A stretch of DNA of 64,000 nt from Cervus elaphus (Eukaryota > Chordata > Mammalia > Artiodactyla > Cervidae). The notes beneath the pieces are model-generated. The model saw nothing but the letters and a program-made list of their open reading frames with translations, had not been told where the DNA came from and searched no databases. Shown piece after piece: positions 44,611 to 56,820 of the stretch (position 1 is the first letter of the stretch; every line of letters starts with the position of its first letter). The stretch is taken from positions 80,833,552-80,897,551 of the forward strand of contig NC_057815.1 in assembly GCF_910594005.1 (NCBI RefSeq), given 5' to 3'. Position numbers and translations under genes: made by a program.

Positions 44611-45865
44611 TAGAATGGAGTGTAATTTTATTTTTTTTTATTTTTATTTTTTAAATTTTTTTATTAGTTGGAGGCTAATTACTTCACAACATTTCAGTGG
44701 GTTTTGTCATACATTGATATGAATCAGCCATAGATTTACACGTATTCCCCATCCCGATCCCCCCTTCCACCTCCCTCTCCACCCGATTCCTCTGGGTCTT
44801 CCCAGTGCACCAGGCCCGAGCACTTGTCTCATGCATCCCACCTAGGCTGGTGATCTGTTTCACCATAGATAGTATACATGCTGTTCTTTTGAAATATCCC
44901 ACCCTCACCTTCTCCCACAGAGTTCAAAAGTCTGTTCTGTATTTCTGTGTCTCTTTTTCTGTCTTGCATATAGGGTTATCGTTACCATCTTTCTAAATTC
45001 CATATATATGTGTTAGTATGCTGTAATGTTCTTTATCTTTCTGGCTTACTTCACTCTGTATAATGGGCTCCAGTTTCATCCATCTCATTAGAACTGATTC
45101 AAATGAATTCTTTTTGATGGCTGAATAATATTCCATGGTGTATATGTACCACAGCTTCCTTATCCATTCATCTACTGATGGGCATCTAGGTTGCTTCCAT
45201 GTCCTGGCTATTATAAACAGTGCTGCGATGAACATTGGGGTGCACGTGTCTCTTTCAGATCTGGTTTCCTCAGTGTGTATGCGAAAACTGGTCAACCACT
45301 TGTAAAAGAATGAAACTAGAACACTTTCTAACACCATACACAAAAATAAACTCAAAATGGATTAAAGATCTAAATGTAAGACCAGAAACTATAAAACTCC
45401 TAGAGGGGAACATAGGCAAAACACTCTCCGACATAAATCACAGCAAGATCCTCTATGACCCACCTCCCAGAATATTGGAAATAAAAGCAAAACTAAATAA
45501 ATGGGATCTAATGAAACTTAAAAGCTTTTGCACTACAAAGGAAACTATAAGTAAGGTGAAAAGACAGCCCTCAGATTGGGAGAAAATAATAGCAAATGAA
45601 GAAACAGACAAAGAATTAATCTCAAAAATATACAAGCAACTCCTGAAGCTCAATTCCAGAAAAATAAATGACCCAACCAAAAAATGGGCCAGAGAACTAA
45701 ACAGACATTTCTCCAAAGAAGACATACAGATGGCTAACAAACACATGAAAAGATGCTCAACATCACTCATTATTAGAGAAATGCAAATCAAAACCACAAT
45801 GAGGTACCATTACACGCCAGTCAGGATGGCTGCTATCCAAAAGTCTAGAATGGAGTGTAATTTTA
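44611..45865 (-). mobile_element. L1 with 5' inversion and 20-bp TSD
   Basis: One insertion at 44631-45845. Left part (44631-45281) is an L1_BT-like 3' end on the minus strand, with a T-rich (poly-A) start, 'ttattagttggaggctaatt', 'gggtcttcccagtgcaccag', 'tattccatggtgtatatgta'. Right part (45282-45845) is ORF2 of the same L1 type on the plus strand, 'gaaaactggtcaaccacttg' to 'gctgctatccaaaagtc'. The perfect duplication 'tagaatggagtgtaatttta' at 44611-44630 and 45846-45865 shows that both parts arrived together. About 0.2 kb of L1 is missing at the inversion. Confidence 0.95.
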
Positions 45866-45951
45866 AACAAATAATTATAATCAAACATTCTACAGTTCCA
45901 CATCTTCCCACATTCTGTAACTTTATTCTTCTGAAAATAGGTATGAGATAG
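45235..45951 (+). pseudogene. L1 ORF2 C-terminal fragment
   Basis: A 238-codon open frame almost wholly inside the inverted segment of the L1 just described, then running into target DNA. It encodes the C-terminal domain downstream of the reverse transcriptase (for example 'NLDVRPETIKLLEGNIGK'-like wording, read here as DLNVRPETIKLLEGNIGK). It has no RT catalytic motif, no endonuclease and no own promoter, so it is a remnant, not a gene. The good reading frame reflects a young insertion. Confidence 0.85.
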
Positions 45952-48361
45952 AATTGATAGTCTTATCAGGTTTCTATAATTCATTTAAGCTAGCAAGTGG
46001 ATTTTAGTATCACAAGAGCAAAATTAGAACACTAAGTGTGATTTGCTATTTTTTTGAGTAAAGAGAATAACAAAGCAAACATGCAAACTTTTCAGCTCAT
46101 TTCACTCAATTGAGATGAAAAATATTTGATTAACTTCTTGATCTGTACCCCCAAAGGAAATGATTTACTGACATCTGTTTCTGCCCTGAAATTCTTTCTC
46201 CCCTCATCCAGGTTCTGTATCTTAGCTTTCACATAATTTGGCATTGTCTCCTCATACACACATAGATGGGAAAAAAGACTTGTCAAAAGATCAATCAGTG
46301 CCTTTTAAAGTCATATTAGCATCAAACAATATTTATTCTTTTATCTCTGTAAATAAAATGAGTTCCTATATGAGACCCCTGGAAAATTAAGTTGCTTTGA
46401 ACATTTTATAATACTTAATATTCAAGCAACACCTACCTAAAGAAATTTCTTTGTAATGATGTTTTCAGAAGGACCATTGATACTCAAAGAAACACTACCA
46501 GATATCACTCACTCCAAAAGGATTGAAGAAATGAATATGTCCTATTCTGGTGTGCTCCAAAGTCATAAAAATATTGAGGTATATGATTCATCAGAGTCAT
46601 GTGATAGTTACTGCTCCCCTGATGGAAAATTGCTTTACCAATTGCAGTATAAGAATTTCCTTCTTGGATGTTTGTTTCTATCTTCTGATGGTTGTTGCTG
46701 CATTTTCTTTTCTGGGATCTAAGGGGGAAAAGAATGAACCTTTTTTTCTTTATCATCCCTAAGCCTCTTAATTTCAAGAACTCATTCCAACTACGGTATC
46801 CAGCTAGGCTACCTTGGATGATAAGTCTTACACGAACTCATCTCCAGCATCTTTAATGATGGATGAAGGGAATTTAGATTTTACCTGACACTGGGAACAA
46901 ATCTTCAGGCTGTTAATAAGTGCTTCACAAGCTAAACTTCAGTGAGATAGAATTGGGAAAATATTTGGTATAAATGCAAGCGTCAACATTTTCCTGGAGA
47001 TATAGAAGGAAGCCCTCTTAATTATTGTATGTGACCTAATATCTCAATTTGCTTAAAAGAAGCAATGAATTTGTGAAAATAAAACTGGTTGGTATGAGAT
47101 TTTTAAGAAAATAATCCTGTAGTATTTCTACTACTACTACTATAACTCAAAATTAACAAAATTATTATCAATATGTGTCTTCATAAAGTTCCTGTTTTGA
47201 TTTATGTTTTAATCAAATGAAGCATTTGTAGCTAGTGTATGAAATGCTTATAAAGGACAAGAAAACTAGTAGGTATCCTACTTCATGATCATGTTTGCCT
47301 TCTTATTCTGCTCAGTAAAATCCTCTATTAAGAGTGCAGGATAAATCTCATCTAAAGCAGTCCTAAATAATCCTTTTGTGTCTCAAGGTTTGAAATGTTG
47401 ACTAAAAACAACCAAAAGGGAGTTTTTGCCAGCACTGAAGTTTAAGTTCAGAGAAACAAATGTAGACACCATAGGGCCCATATAATTACTATGCATCAAC
47501 TTTAAAATCTTTATAGTTTGATAAATAAAGGAAATTCAGAAACTTTGAGTTACATAGTAATTGGGAAGCAGAAACACAATAGTTTTAGCAGTGGTTTTCT
47601 GAAGTAAGTAATTTCCAATAAGCAGTGATGTGGTCTTTGGCTTATGAAATGATAAAAGGAAAATGTTCTCTGCTGTGCAGCAAGTAGAGCTTCCAGAGAT
47701 GCAGACCTGAGTAGTGATACCTACTGCTCATTGGATAACTTCCATGGAAGAGTGCAACACATATTGCATTTTTCCTAACATCTTATATAGAACAATTCTG
47801 TTTTTATCTTTATGGTTGAGAAAAGTGAGAGCCACAGAAGCTGGCTTTATGGAAAGTGATGTTAGGTTTTGGTTTTTCCATGGTCACTGAAGTTAACAAT
47901 GATCCATGTGGGGAAACAAAGGTAGAGTGAAAACAAAGTCCAAGTTGCTTTCATCATGCCGCCCGCACTTCCTGCTTTCAAAAGAAGTATTTCCTTGAGG
48001 GACTAGATACGCTGGGGTGGCAACTGTTAGGAACCCTGTAGAGAAGGAACAGAGATTGAATGAGAAGTTTTAAAAGATGATATCAAGAGATTTCTACAGA
48101 AGAGACATTGATTAATGGAGGAACAAAAACACAACTGGAGAGACCTATGTGGGTAAATGGGCCATTGGATACCCCTCAGAATACAACAGAATAAGCTACC
48201 TAATTTATCAGCTTATTTGTCTTAAAACCAAGTCTTATTAATCAAATCATTTCTGTTTTTTTTTTTTTTTAAATGATAGTACCTTATTTGACCTCTATAT
48301 TTAAGCTTTTACTAAGCCAACATGTCAGTTCATTATAAAATCTGTTTTTCTACCAATAAGT
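45866..48361. other. Anonymous DNA, about 2.5 kb
   Basis: The longest stretch without a recognised repeat. Short overlapping frames at 46456-46777 on both strands lack domains. A (CTA)n-like hint occurs at 47130-47145 and a T run at 48259-48272. Confidence 0.5.
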
Positions 48362-48537
48362 ACGTGACCCTATGGACTGTAGCCCACCAGGCTCCTCTGT
48401 GAATGGGATTCTCCAGGCAAGAATACTGGAGTGGATTGCCATGCCCTCCTCCAGGCGATCTTCTGAACTCAGGGATCGAACCACTGTCTGCTGCAATGCA
48501 GGTGTATTCTTTACCCACTGAGCCACCTGGGAAGCCA
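48362..48537 (-). repeat. Bov-tA SINE, 3'-truncated
   Basis: Reverse-complement Bov-tA from 'cgtgaccctatggactgtag' to head 'gagccacctgggaagcc'. The tail beyond 'gtgac' is missing. Confidence 0.92.
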
Positions 48538-48544
48538 AAGTTAA

Positions 48545-48720
48545 ACAATACTGTGACCTAAACACAGAATCACCAAAAAGCAAAATAAACCAGCAAACAA
48601 AAGCAAACTATATGAAATATATTTGTAATTATGGTTGATTCACACTGTTGTATAGCAGAAACCAACACTACATTGTAAAGCAATTTTCTTCTAATTGAAA
48701 ATAAATTTTAAAAACATAAA
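48545..48720 (+). repeat. L1 3' terminus
   Basis: 48637-48715, 'gattcacactgttgtatagc', 'agaaaccaacactacattgt', 'aaagcaattttcttctaatt', 'gaaaataaatttt', is the extreme 3' end of an artiodactyl L1 in sense. The A/C-rich stretch 48545-48636 before it may belong to the same element. Confidence 0.75.
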
Positions 48721-49166
48721 AGCGAATAAAGCTTATGAATTTAACATTTGCTTTATTTCCAGCATTTAAACAGAGAAATAGACGTATATGTCTATAAGAA
48801 AGTCAAAATTTTCAGACATTTATGCCAAATATTTTTGGTTTTTCATGTTAACAAAAATTAAAAGAGAGAGCTGCTTTTATTCTTTCTTTGAATTAGTTGT
48901 GATAATTTTCCAGAGTTTTTCTCTTGGAAATTTAGAAAATGACCTTTTGGTTAATGTTTCAAATTAACACTTAGAATTTTTACAAAGAGTACTCCACTCT
49001 TCATGGTTCCAATTTAATAAAGGGAAGATATATATTTTAAGGATACCAAATAATATATATACATGTTAATATATACACACACAGAGAGAGAGACATACTC
49101 AAGTACCATAAAAGTATGTGCCCTTTACAAGGTCTGGCCACCAAGATTATTCATTTTATTTGTTTT
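48721..49166. other. Anonymous DNA with TA/CA/GA tract
   Basis: Low-complexity mixed microsatellite at 49052-49093 (TA, then CA, then GA steps). Otherwise no assignable content. Confidence 0.55.
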
Positions 49167-49372
49167 CACGAATCCCTGGCAGTTCAGATGGTAAAGAATC
49201 TTCCTGTAATGCAGGAAATGTGGGTTTGATCCCTGGGTCAGGAAGATCCCTGGAGAAGGAAATGGCAACCCACTCCAGTATTCTCGCTAAAAAATTCCAC
49301 GGACAGAGGAGCCTGGTGGGCTACAGTCCATGCGGTCACAAAGAGTCGGACATGACTGAGCAACTAACACAC
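49167..49372 (+). repeat. Bov-tA SINE, full length
   Basis: Sense copy with head 'tccctggcagttcagatggt', B-box 'gtttgatccctgg', and tail 'gactgagcaactaacacact'. A small disruption in the core ('ctcgctaaaaaattccacgg') distinguishes it. Confidence 0.94.
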
Positions 49373-49524
49373 TTCAATCTAAATTCACAGTTATTCTTAT
49401 AGAAATAATTACATAAACACATAATTCCTAAAAATCTTCAATTCCTCAAATAAAAACAATTGGATAAGAGCTTTGTTAAGAGCATGTAAAAGGTAAGGTC
49501 ATCTCCAATGTATACAACGAAGAT

Positions 49525-50690
49525 CCATTCTTTCATTGAGTTTACATTCTAGCAGAGTAGAACTGAAACTTACAAATTTACATAATATATGCATGGATTA
49601 TATAAGATGGTGAGTACTACAGAAAATATAAAAGATAAGCAAGATGAGGTAGGAAGCTTTTGAGCTGTGAGAAATAGAAATGAATCAACTGGTTTAGAGA
49701 TTGACAGCAGCACAACTGTAAAGATGAAGATTTTATCAACTGAATTGAGGAAAGATATAAATACAATACTTTTTCAGGAGAGAGATCATCAAATTTCAGT
49801 TTTGGACACGTAAAATTTGAAGTGCCTATCAGATGCTAAGTGTAGATTTGAAGTCACCAGTTGGTTATATGAGATTGTAGTTGAGAGCATCTTTCTGTTT
49901 TTATCCCAGAAACAAACCGTAAGACATGAATTCAAGTGTACTTATTTTGGGAGATGAACCCAGGAAACACTAGGAAGGAAGTGAAGTGAGAATGGGAAGG
50001 GTAGAGGGCCAATAAGGTGTAAAGCATGTATTTTGGAATATCCAAACAATACAGATGAGAAAACTGGGTCTTCATATGTGAACTTTGGTCTGTAATTGGT
50101 TTAGGCAATTCTTGCCTGCTATATATGCAGAGAGAGCAGGGTCACAGGCTGAGAAATTTATTTCTTTGAACAGATATAGACTTAGGCAACTGAAGTTTTT
50201 GGAATACCCTAAAGTAGTAAGACCAGCAGAGTGGATATGGTTACAGTGCAGACATCATCTTCAAAGAGGGAATAAATATGGGAACTGTCAGCTATTAGGA
50301 AGGGTTAAATGCCATGAGACTAGATTAGAGACATAAACTAAGATGTAAACATTGAGATGAAGACAAGGACTGGTGTAAGAGGTGTATCAACATTAAGGGA
50401 CCTTATGGAAGAGAAAGGACTTCAAATGAATCCAGACAGGAACGTCAGTGAGATAGGAAGGAAACCAAGAAAAGATTATGGTGTCTTGGAAGCAAAATGA
50501 ATGAAATATATTGAGTGATTAGCTGTATTACCAAATGCTGACAGATCAAAAGATGGAAAAAGACTGTGATTTTACATTGGATTCTATTATTTATTATTAT
50601 TCCCTAATAACATGGAAGTCATTAGGGACCTTCACAAAGCCACATAAAGTGGTGGTGGAAGCCATACCAAATAGATTCTTAAAAAGATTG
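49525..50690 (-). mobile_element. L2 LINE with ORF2 remnant, antisense
   Basis: 3' region at 49525-49655 ('ttgagtttacattctagcag', 'agatggtgagtactacagaa'), then antisense ORF2: 'tcagttttggacacgtaaaa', 'tttgaagtgcctatcagatg', 'ggtgtcttggaagcaaaatg', 'acatggaagtcattagggac', 'aaagtggtggtggaagccat'. Read on the minus strand, this corresponds to the CR1/L2 reverse transcriptase region, with large internal deletions and no open frame. At over 1 kb it is the longest L2 relic in the window. Confidence 0.65.
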
Positions 50691-50696
50691 GGAGAG

Positions 50697-51183
50697 TTAG
50701 GATGTGGTACATGTATACAATGAAATACTACTCAGCCATAAAAAGGAATGAAATTGAGTCATTTGTAGAGATGTGAATGGACTTAGCATCTGTTGTATAG
50801 AATGAAATGTCAGAGAAAAATATTGTATATTAATGCATGTATAGGGAAACTAGAAAAATGCTGCCAGTGGGCCTAGTTCCAGGGCAGGAATAGAGACACA
50901 GATATGGAGAATGAATGTGTGGACACTGAGGGGGGGTGGGGACAGGGAGGGTAGGATGAACTGGGAGATATGGTTTGACATAAAAACTCTGCTATGTGTA
51001 AAATAGCTAGTGGGAATGTGTTGTACGGCACGGGGAGCTTATCCTGGTGCTCTGTTATGACACAGATGTGTGGGATGGGGGTGGGTGGGAGGTCTGAGAG
51101 AGGGGATATGCATGACTGATTCACTTCATTGTACAGCACAGACTAAAACAACTGTAAAGCAATTATACTCCAATTAAAAAAAT
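50697..51183 (+). mobile_element. Artiodactyl L1 3' end
   Basis: 'ggatgtggtacatgtataca', 'actactcagccataaaaagg' (ORF2 end), then the G-rich 3' UTR at 50930-50960 and 51060-51110, and the terminus 'tactccaattaaaaaaatgg'. Sense, about 490 bp, directly behind the L2 relic. Confidence 0.88.
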
Positions 51184-51346
51184 GGGAGAAAGGAGAGAGA
51201 ACGAGGAGAGGAAGACTGACCAACTCATTTGAGGGTGCTGATTGCAATGAAGAGGAAAGAAACGAGGCACTAGGTGGTGGGATCATAAGAGGGCCTTTAT
51301 AGTGAGTGCCTGGTTACACTCAGAAATGTTTAGTGAATGTAGAGAA

Positions 51347-52079
51347 CTGTTCAGTCGCTCAGTCATGTCTAACTCTGTGATGCCATGGGTTGCAGTACAC
51401 CAGGGTTCTGTATCTTTGACCATCTCCTGGAGCTTGCTTAAATTTGTGTCCAGTGAATCAGTGATGCCATCCAACCATCTTGTCTTCTGTCATCTGCTTC
51501 TCCTCCTGCCTTCAATCTTTCCCAGTATCAGGGTCTTCTCTAATGAGTAGGTTCTTCAAATCAGGTGGCCAAAATATTGGAGCTTCAGCATCAGTCCTTC
51601 CAATGAATATTAAGGATTGATTTCCTTTAGGACTGACTGGTTTGATCTCCTAGCAGTCCAAAGGACTCTCAAGTCTTCTCCAACACCACAGCTCAGAAGC
51701 ATCAATTCTTTGGTGTTCAGCCTTGTTTATGTTCCAACTCTCACATCCATACATGACTACTGGAAAAACCAGAGCTTTGACTAGATGGATCTTTGTCAGC
51801 AAAGTAATATCTCTGCACTGTCTAGGTTGGTCATAGCTTTTTTTCCCAAAGAGCAAGTGTCTTAATTTTGTTGCTGCAGTCACCATCTGCAGTAATTTTA
51901 GAACCCAAGAAAATAAAGTCTGTCACTGTTTCCATTGTTTCCCCATCTATTTTCCATGAAGTGATGGGACAGGATGCCATGATCATTTTTTGAATGTTGA
52001 GTTTTAAGCTAGCTCTTTTTCACTCTCCTCTTTCACGTTCATTAAGAGGCTCTTTAGTTCCTCTTCACTTTGTGCCATA
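51347..52079 (-). mobile_element. BovB 3' part, minus strand
   Basis: Reverse-complement BovB from the tail ('gttcagtcgctcagtcatgt') to 'tcctcttcactttgtgcca', just before the RT motif C region. It carries numerous small indels (for example a deletion at 51813 where 'tttttaatac' is lost). Confidence 0.95.
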
Positions 52080-52234
52080 AAGGAAGGAATCAGTGATGAA
52101 TTAGGCAAAGACCTCTGTGCCTTCAGGAACACAAAGAAGCCATGTGGAAGCCCTCATTTGTCCTGAGATACTGGCTTCCTTATTACAGTAAAACTCAAGT
52201 TGGAGGTGTACCAATGACCATAAAGGATTCTTTT

Positions 52235-52490
52235 TGTTTGTTAATTCATTTGGCTGCATCAGGATTTAGTTACAGCATGAGAGATCTTTGTTGCATCGTG
52301 TGGGGTCTTTTTGTTGCGGCTGAGCCCTCTAGTTACGACACATGGGCTCCAGGCTGGGCTGGCATAGGAGTTGTGAGTGCTTAGTTTCCTGGAGGCATGT
52401 GAGATCTTAGTTCCCTGGTCAGGGATTGAACCTGCATCTGTTGCATTGCAAGGTGAATTCTTAAAAACTGGCCCACCGGGGAAGTTCCCC
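52235..52490 (-). repeat. CHR-1-like SINE
   Basis: Antisense cetartiodactyl SINE with an iterated '(t/g)agttacagcatgagagatc' type unit (52265, 52310, 52385) and the common head 'ctggtcagggattgaacctg', 'cccaccggggaagttccc'. It is longer than the CHR-2 copies because of the internal repeats. Confidence 0.78.
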
Positions 52491-54769
52491 TCATTGAAGG
52501 ACTCTTGAGTGCACAGTCTCTCAGGACTCACAGCAAATGAGGGGTAGAAAGCTACTTTGAGTGGAGGTACAAGCATTCTGCAGAGGTTGGAGGAAACCAT
52601 TATGACTATATGCTAGTATTGGGACCGTGAGGAAGAGTCCTGGTGATGAAGGAGTATGCGCGTAGATAAATCATTGAGGCAGTTGTTCTGTAAGAAAGGG
52701 CAGGTACAAGGGATTGGTTTAGGGGCTGAAGAAGAGCGATAGTTTTGTACCTAACTGAGAGATGTCTCCACTGTCAAGCCTAAGAACAGGTGCTTTATTC
52801 TATCTTCATGGAGGGCCCAGACCCCTGATACCCAAATCTGCACCCTGGGCAACATTTGGCTGAGGGAAATGCTGACCTCTCCCTTTAGAGAAGTATCATA
52901 GATGAATCAGAAAAGCTCACCACATAGAAGCCAGGAGTGAAGGGAAAGAATTATGAATTTCAAAATGGAATACTTTGGCATTTATAGTCAGCTCAGGATA
53001 GGAAATCAGAATAGTTTTGCAAAAGGAAGTGAGGATAAATGGAAAAGGGGTGCTGTTATTGTGCAGCCATATCCTGCTGGGTTGTTCCATCTGTTTTTAG
53101 AGTAGTGAAGAGCTTGAGGACAAGGAGACCCAGCTCCAGTGTGTAGTCTTCATTTTGATTCTTATGTGGCCTTTGGGGAAGTACTACAACTTCTTTGATA
53201 CTATCATACAGAGAAGAGGAAAGAGAGAGGGAGGGAGGGAGTTTTCTTCTTTTTTAATATGAGATATATAGCAAAGTGTTTATACAATGATGGAAATGAT
53301 CTTATAAAGGTGTAAGTTATTGGTCATGTTAATACATGCCACAAGGTAATTGGCTTAAGAGGCAAGTTTAGGACATTTAATTAGATTCTTTTTTGAACTA
53401 AACATTTTTATTATCAAATCAACTTACTTAAACCTTGATTTCCCCCTTTTCCATTCTGCCATCTTCCCTCTCCCACATCTCTTTCTTTCTGTAACATTAT
53501 ATTAAGTGCATAGACGGGACCTTTGTATGGAACGAATATATAGAGCGACTAGACAGGACCTTTAGTAGGGACTATTGGTCCCTTTAGTAGGACTTTTATT
53601 GCATAAAAGAATGACTGTTCCATTTCTTAAAGGCATTTGAGGTTCTTTAACAACAAGAACCAAGCAAACAAACAATTGAAATGAGTAATTTATGGTCTGA
53701 AAGCCAGAGAATGAAAAACAAGTCCATTCAGAGTACAAGGACTATAGAATTTCTTCCTAGAGGACATTACTTTTTAAACAATAATATTTAACACTAGATG
53801 GGAATTACTATTGATCATCTATCAAACCAGATTTCTTTCTGCAGTGATTCTGGATAAATGGAACACAGCTAATATAGGTTTTGCTTCAAAGCATCTGCTG
53901 ATCTCACATTGTAATTTGTATCCAAGTTTAATGAGATAAGCTGATTTGAATGACCTCAGTTTGTGAAAGACTAATTTATCATCTTCCTGTGCAGCCTTGA
54001 CTATAATGCTGTGCTCTCAGGATATGAAAGAGGCAAATTCCACAGAGTAGCATTTTAAGTAAAAGCATCAAATCATAACCAAACAACTTCCCAAGAAGTC
54101 AGGCAGGAGGCTACACGAAAAGTCAATTAAAGAAGGCCTTGAAACCCCTAGGTATTTTCAAAAAACTTCCCAAACAGCCCTTTTGTGGAAAGGGATGATC
54201 TAAATGAACATAGTTTCACACTCAATTTGTTGTGCATAGTTTACCCTGCCTTCCATACCAATTAGAGTCCAAAACTGCTTCCTGTGTAGCCTGGGAGAGA
54301 TATAAAGGAACTAAGTGTAGGCTTATTGTACTGTATGGTAATTGGAGCTTTGCGTCTCACAGTCCTCATCATGGATGTGCATATTTTCTAAAACTGTCGG
54401 TTTTGAATAGACCTCACGTTCTTTTTAGAGTTGGCATAGACGTGCACTCTTTTATTCTCAGATATGAAATGTGTGGCATCTCAAAGTAGTTGGTTTAGAA
54501 AGAGAGGCTTTAGAAAAAGAGAAACAAACAAAACTTCAATTGTATGGGGAGGACAAGTTGATGATCTAGAAGGCTTGTGATCATAGCAGAGATCCTAACT
54601 ATGGAATATTTTTTGGTTCTCACTTGCAGTGATGTAGCCAGGAAATTATGTTGTACTGTTCCGTGGCTTGTATTTAAGTCAAATGTTAATAGGTGATCTA
54701 TCTAGATGGTGCTTTAAGTAAAATAACTAGAAAAGTTCCAGTACTTTTATTAAAAGTTACATTTTATTA
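52491..54769. other. Anonymous DNA, about 2.3 kb
   Basis: Mostly unassigned. A weak sense MIR may lie at 53095-53215 ('ggagacccagctccagtgtg', 'gtggcctttggggaagtact'). Positions 53510-53592 hold short direct and inverted repeats around 'cctttagtagg'. A purine-rich (GGGA)n patch is at 53226-53241. Confidence 0.45.
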
Positions 54770-55850
54770 CTCATTATATCAAAGCTCATAAATTTTTTTT
54801 GACTTCTGCTTTTTTAAAAATTTTTTTATCTTTGATTTTTTTGATGTTTGCTCATTTTGCTTAGGGCTTCTTACTGCTGTTTTCCCAATACCTAGAACAA
54901 TTCTGAATAGTGGAGAGAGTTGAAAGGCTTGAATTGTTTTTAATCTTTGAATAAATGCTTTCAATGATTTGCTTTTAAGTATTAAAGTTAGCTTTAATTT
55001 TTCATAGATGTCCTGCATCATGTCAAGGAAATGTCAAGGACATTTCCTTCTATTACTATTATAGTTTGTTGAGAATTATTTTCATGAATAGATGTTGAAT
55101 GTTTTCACATGCTTTTACTATATCTATTTAAATGATCATATGACTTTTCTGCCTTATTTTGTTAATATAGAAGTGATATTGGTTTCCAATTGCTAAACTT
55201 TGTATTGTTGCAGTAAGCGCTACATAGTTATGATGTATTACAAATTTCTGGATTCACTTACTGTAGCTAAAGATTTGTGTATATGTTTATGAGGGATTGC
55301 TTTTGTTTAGTCTCTAAGTCATGTCCGACTCTTTTGTGACCCCATCAGGCTTCTCTTTCCATGGAATTTCCCAGGCAAGAATACTGGAGTGGTTTGCCAT
55401 TTCCTTCTCCAGGGGATCTTCTCGACTAGGGATCAAACCTGTGTCTCCTGCATTGGCAGGCAGATTTGTTACCACTGAGCCACCAGGGAAATCTCTTGTG
55501 AAGGATATTGGTATGTAATTTTCTTTTCTAATAACGCATTTACATATGTGCCAAGTTTTGATGCCAGAGATATCAAAGAAGAAAATTAGCCTCCATTTTC
55601 TGAGACTTTTTGTATAATGGATACTCTATCTCCCTTAAATATTCAAAAGAATCCACTGCTAAAGATATTTAAGCATTATTTTGGTGTGTGAGAAATTTTG
55701 ATACAAATTCTTTAAAAAATATAGGAGTTCTCTATTTCTTCTTGTGTCAGTTTTGGCAACTTGGTTTTTCTGAGAACTTGTACATTTCCATGTATGTTGG
55801 CAAACTAATTGGTATGAAGTTCACAGTATTCTCTTTTATTTTTTAACATC
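54770..55850 (-). mobile_element. Old L1 ORF2, antisense, split by Bov-tA
   Basis: Antisense ORF2 wording: 'aatttttcatagatgtcctg', 'tagtttgttgagaattattt', 'tcatgaatagatgttgaatg', 'gatcatatgacttttctgcc', then after the SINE 'gaaggatattggtatgtaat'. The polymerase region of an L1M-type element, too decayed for motif reading. Confidence 0.7.
55306..55495 (-). repeat. Bov-tA SINE inside old L1
   Basis: Reverse-complement Bov-tA from 'tttagtctctaagtcatgtc' to 'gagccaccagggaaatctc'. It separates two antisense L1 segments that would otherwise be continuous ('tatgagggat' ... 'attggtatgtaa'). Confidence 0.93.
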
Positions 55851-56820
55851 TGTTGGGTCAGTAGGCAATAAATATTTGTTCAAATTTGAATAAAAGAATA
55901 AACCATAGAACATTTGCTCAACTCTTTTCTGACTCAACCAATGACTTTTAAACTCTATTAAAGTTAAAACAAAAAACAAACTTTTGTTCAGACAGAAAGC
56001 TTCCTAAGAAACTTTAAAATAAGTTAAAAAGGAGACTATAGATAATGACAAAAGGAAGATAATTTAAAAAACATGAGCTCCTTGAACTTTCTCCCACCCC
56101 AGTCTTCCCCCTGTGACAACCGAGGGGATGTTCCCCCATTTATGAAAACCTAAGAATTCAGTTGGATATATAGTCATAAGTGACTGAACTATAAGTGCAG
56201 AATGAAATTTTACTCATCTTCACATTCCTTATAATACTAAGGATACTGCTTTTCATGTAGTTTTCAGCACATGTTTCATTAATGAATAAATTGAAGCAAG
56301 TGTCTTTGACCTATGTCAATGAAGTAAAAATAATCAAGTTATGAAATAAAACCATACTTTGTAGCATACATAATATCTCAGTTTCTTTGTATAGTTTTCA
56401 GCATTTAAAGAGAGCCCAGCATGGTGAATCTACTTTGATGTTTCTATCTATATGATGAATATTTAATGGAGTATAATATTTCTGCCTTGAAGTATGACCT
56501 ATATCCATGCTAATTTCCAAACTGTAAAACCAAGCAGTGACTGGACAGGCAGGGGGCCACTAGAAGGTAGTGCATTTCTTTCTTTTGACAAATTTCAGAT
56601 GTGATCAGTTGGTTTACTGAGTGGGAAATCAGGCTTTGCTGCATTATTAATACCCTGTCTCATGCTTTGTATCTCAGCATGAACCTTCTTTCCTTTAGAC
56701 ATAGGACAATGACTGACGAAAACACTCCCAGTTGTAATAGACAAACGATACTTTCTGCTTACCTTTCAGCATGGTTACAGGTTTGGCTGTGTTCCTTAAA
56801 AGAGCTCATAAAGATATTTT
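55851..56820. other. Anonymous DNA
   Basis: No gene or repeat recognised. Beyond 56700 the sequence leads into a GC-rich block. Confidence 0.45.

Noticed and set aside
45235..45951. 238-codon frame as an intact gene
   Set aside because: It is the C-terminal part of L1 ORF2 inside a 5'-inverted insertion, without catalytic domains or its own start region.
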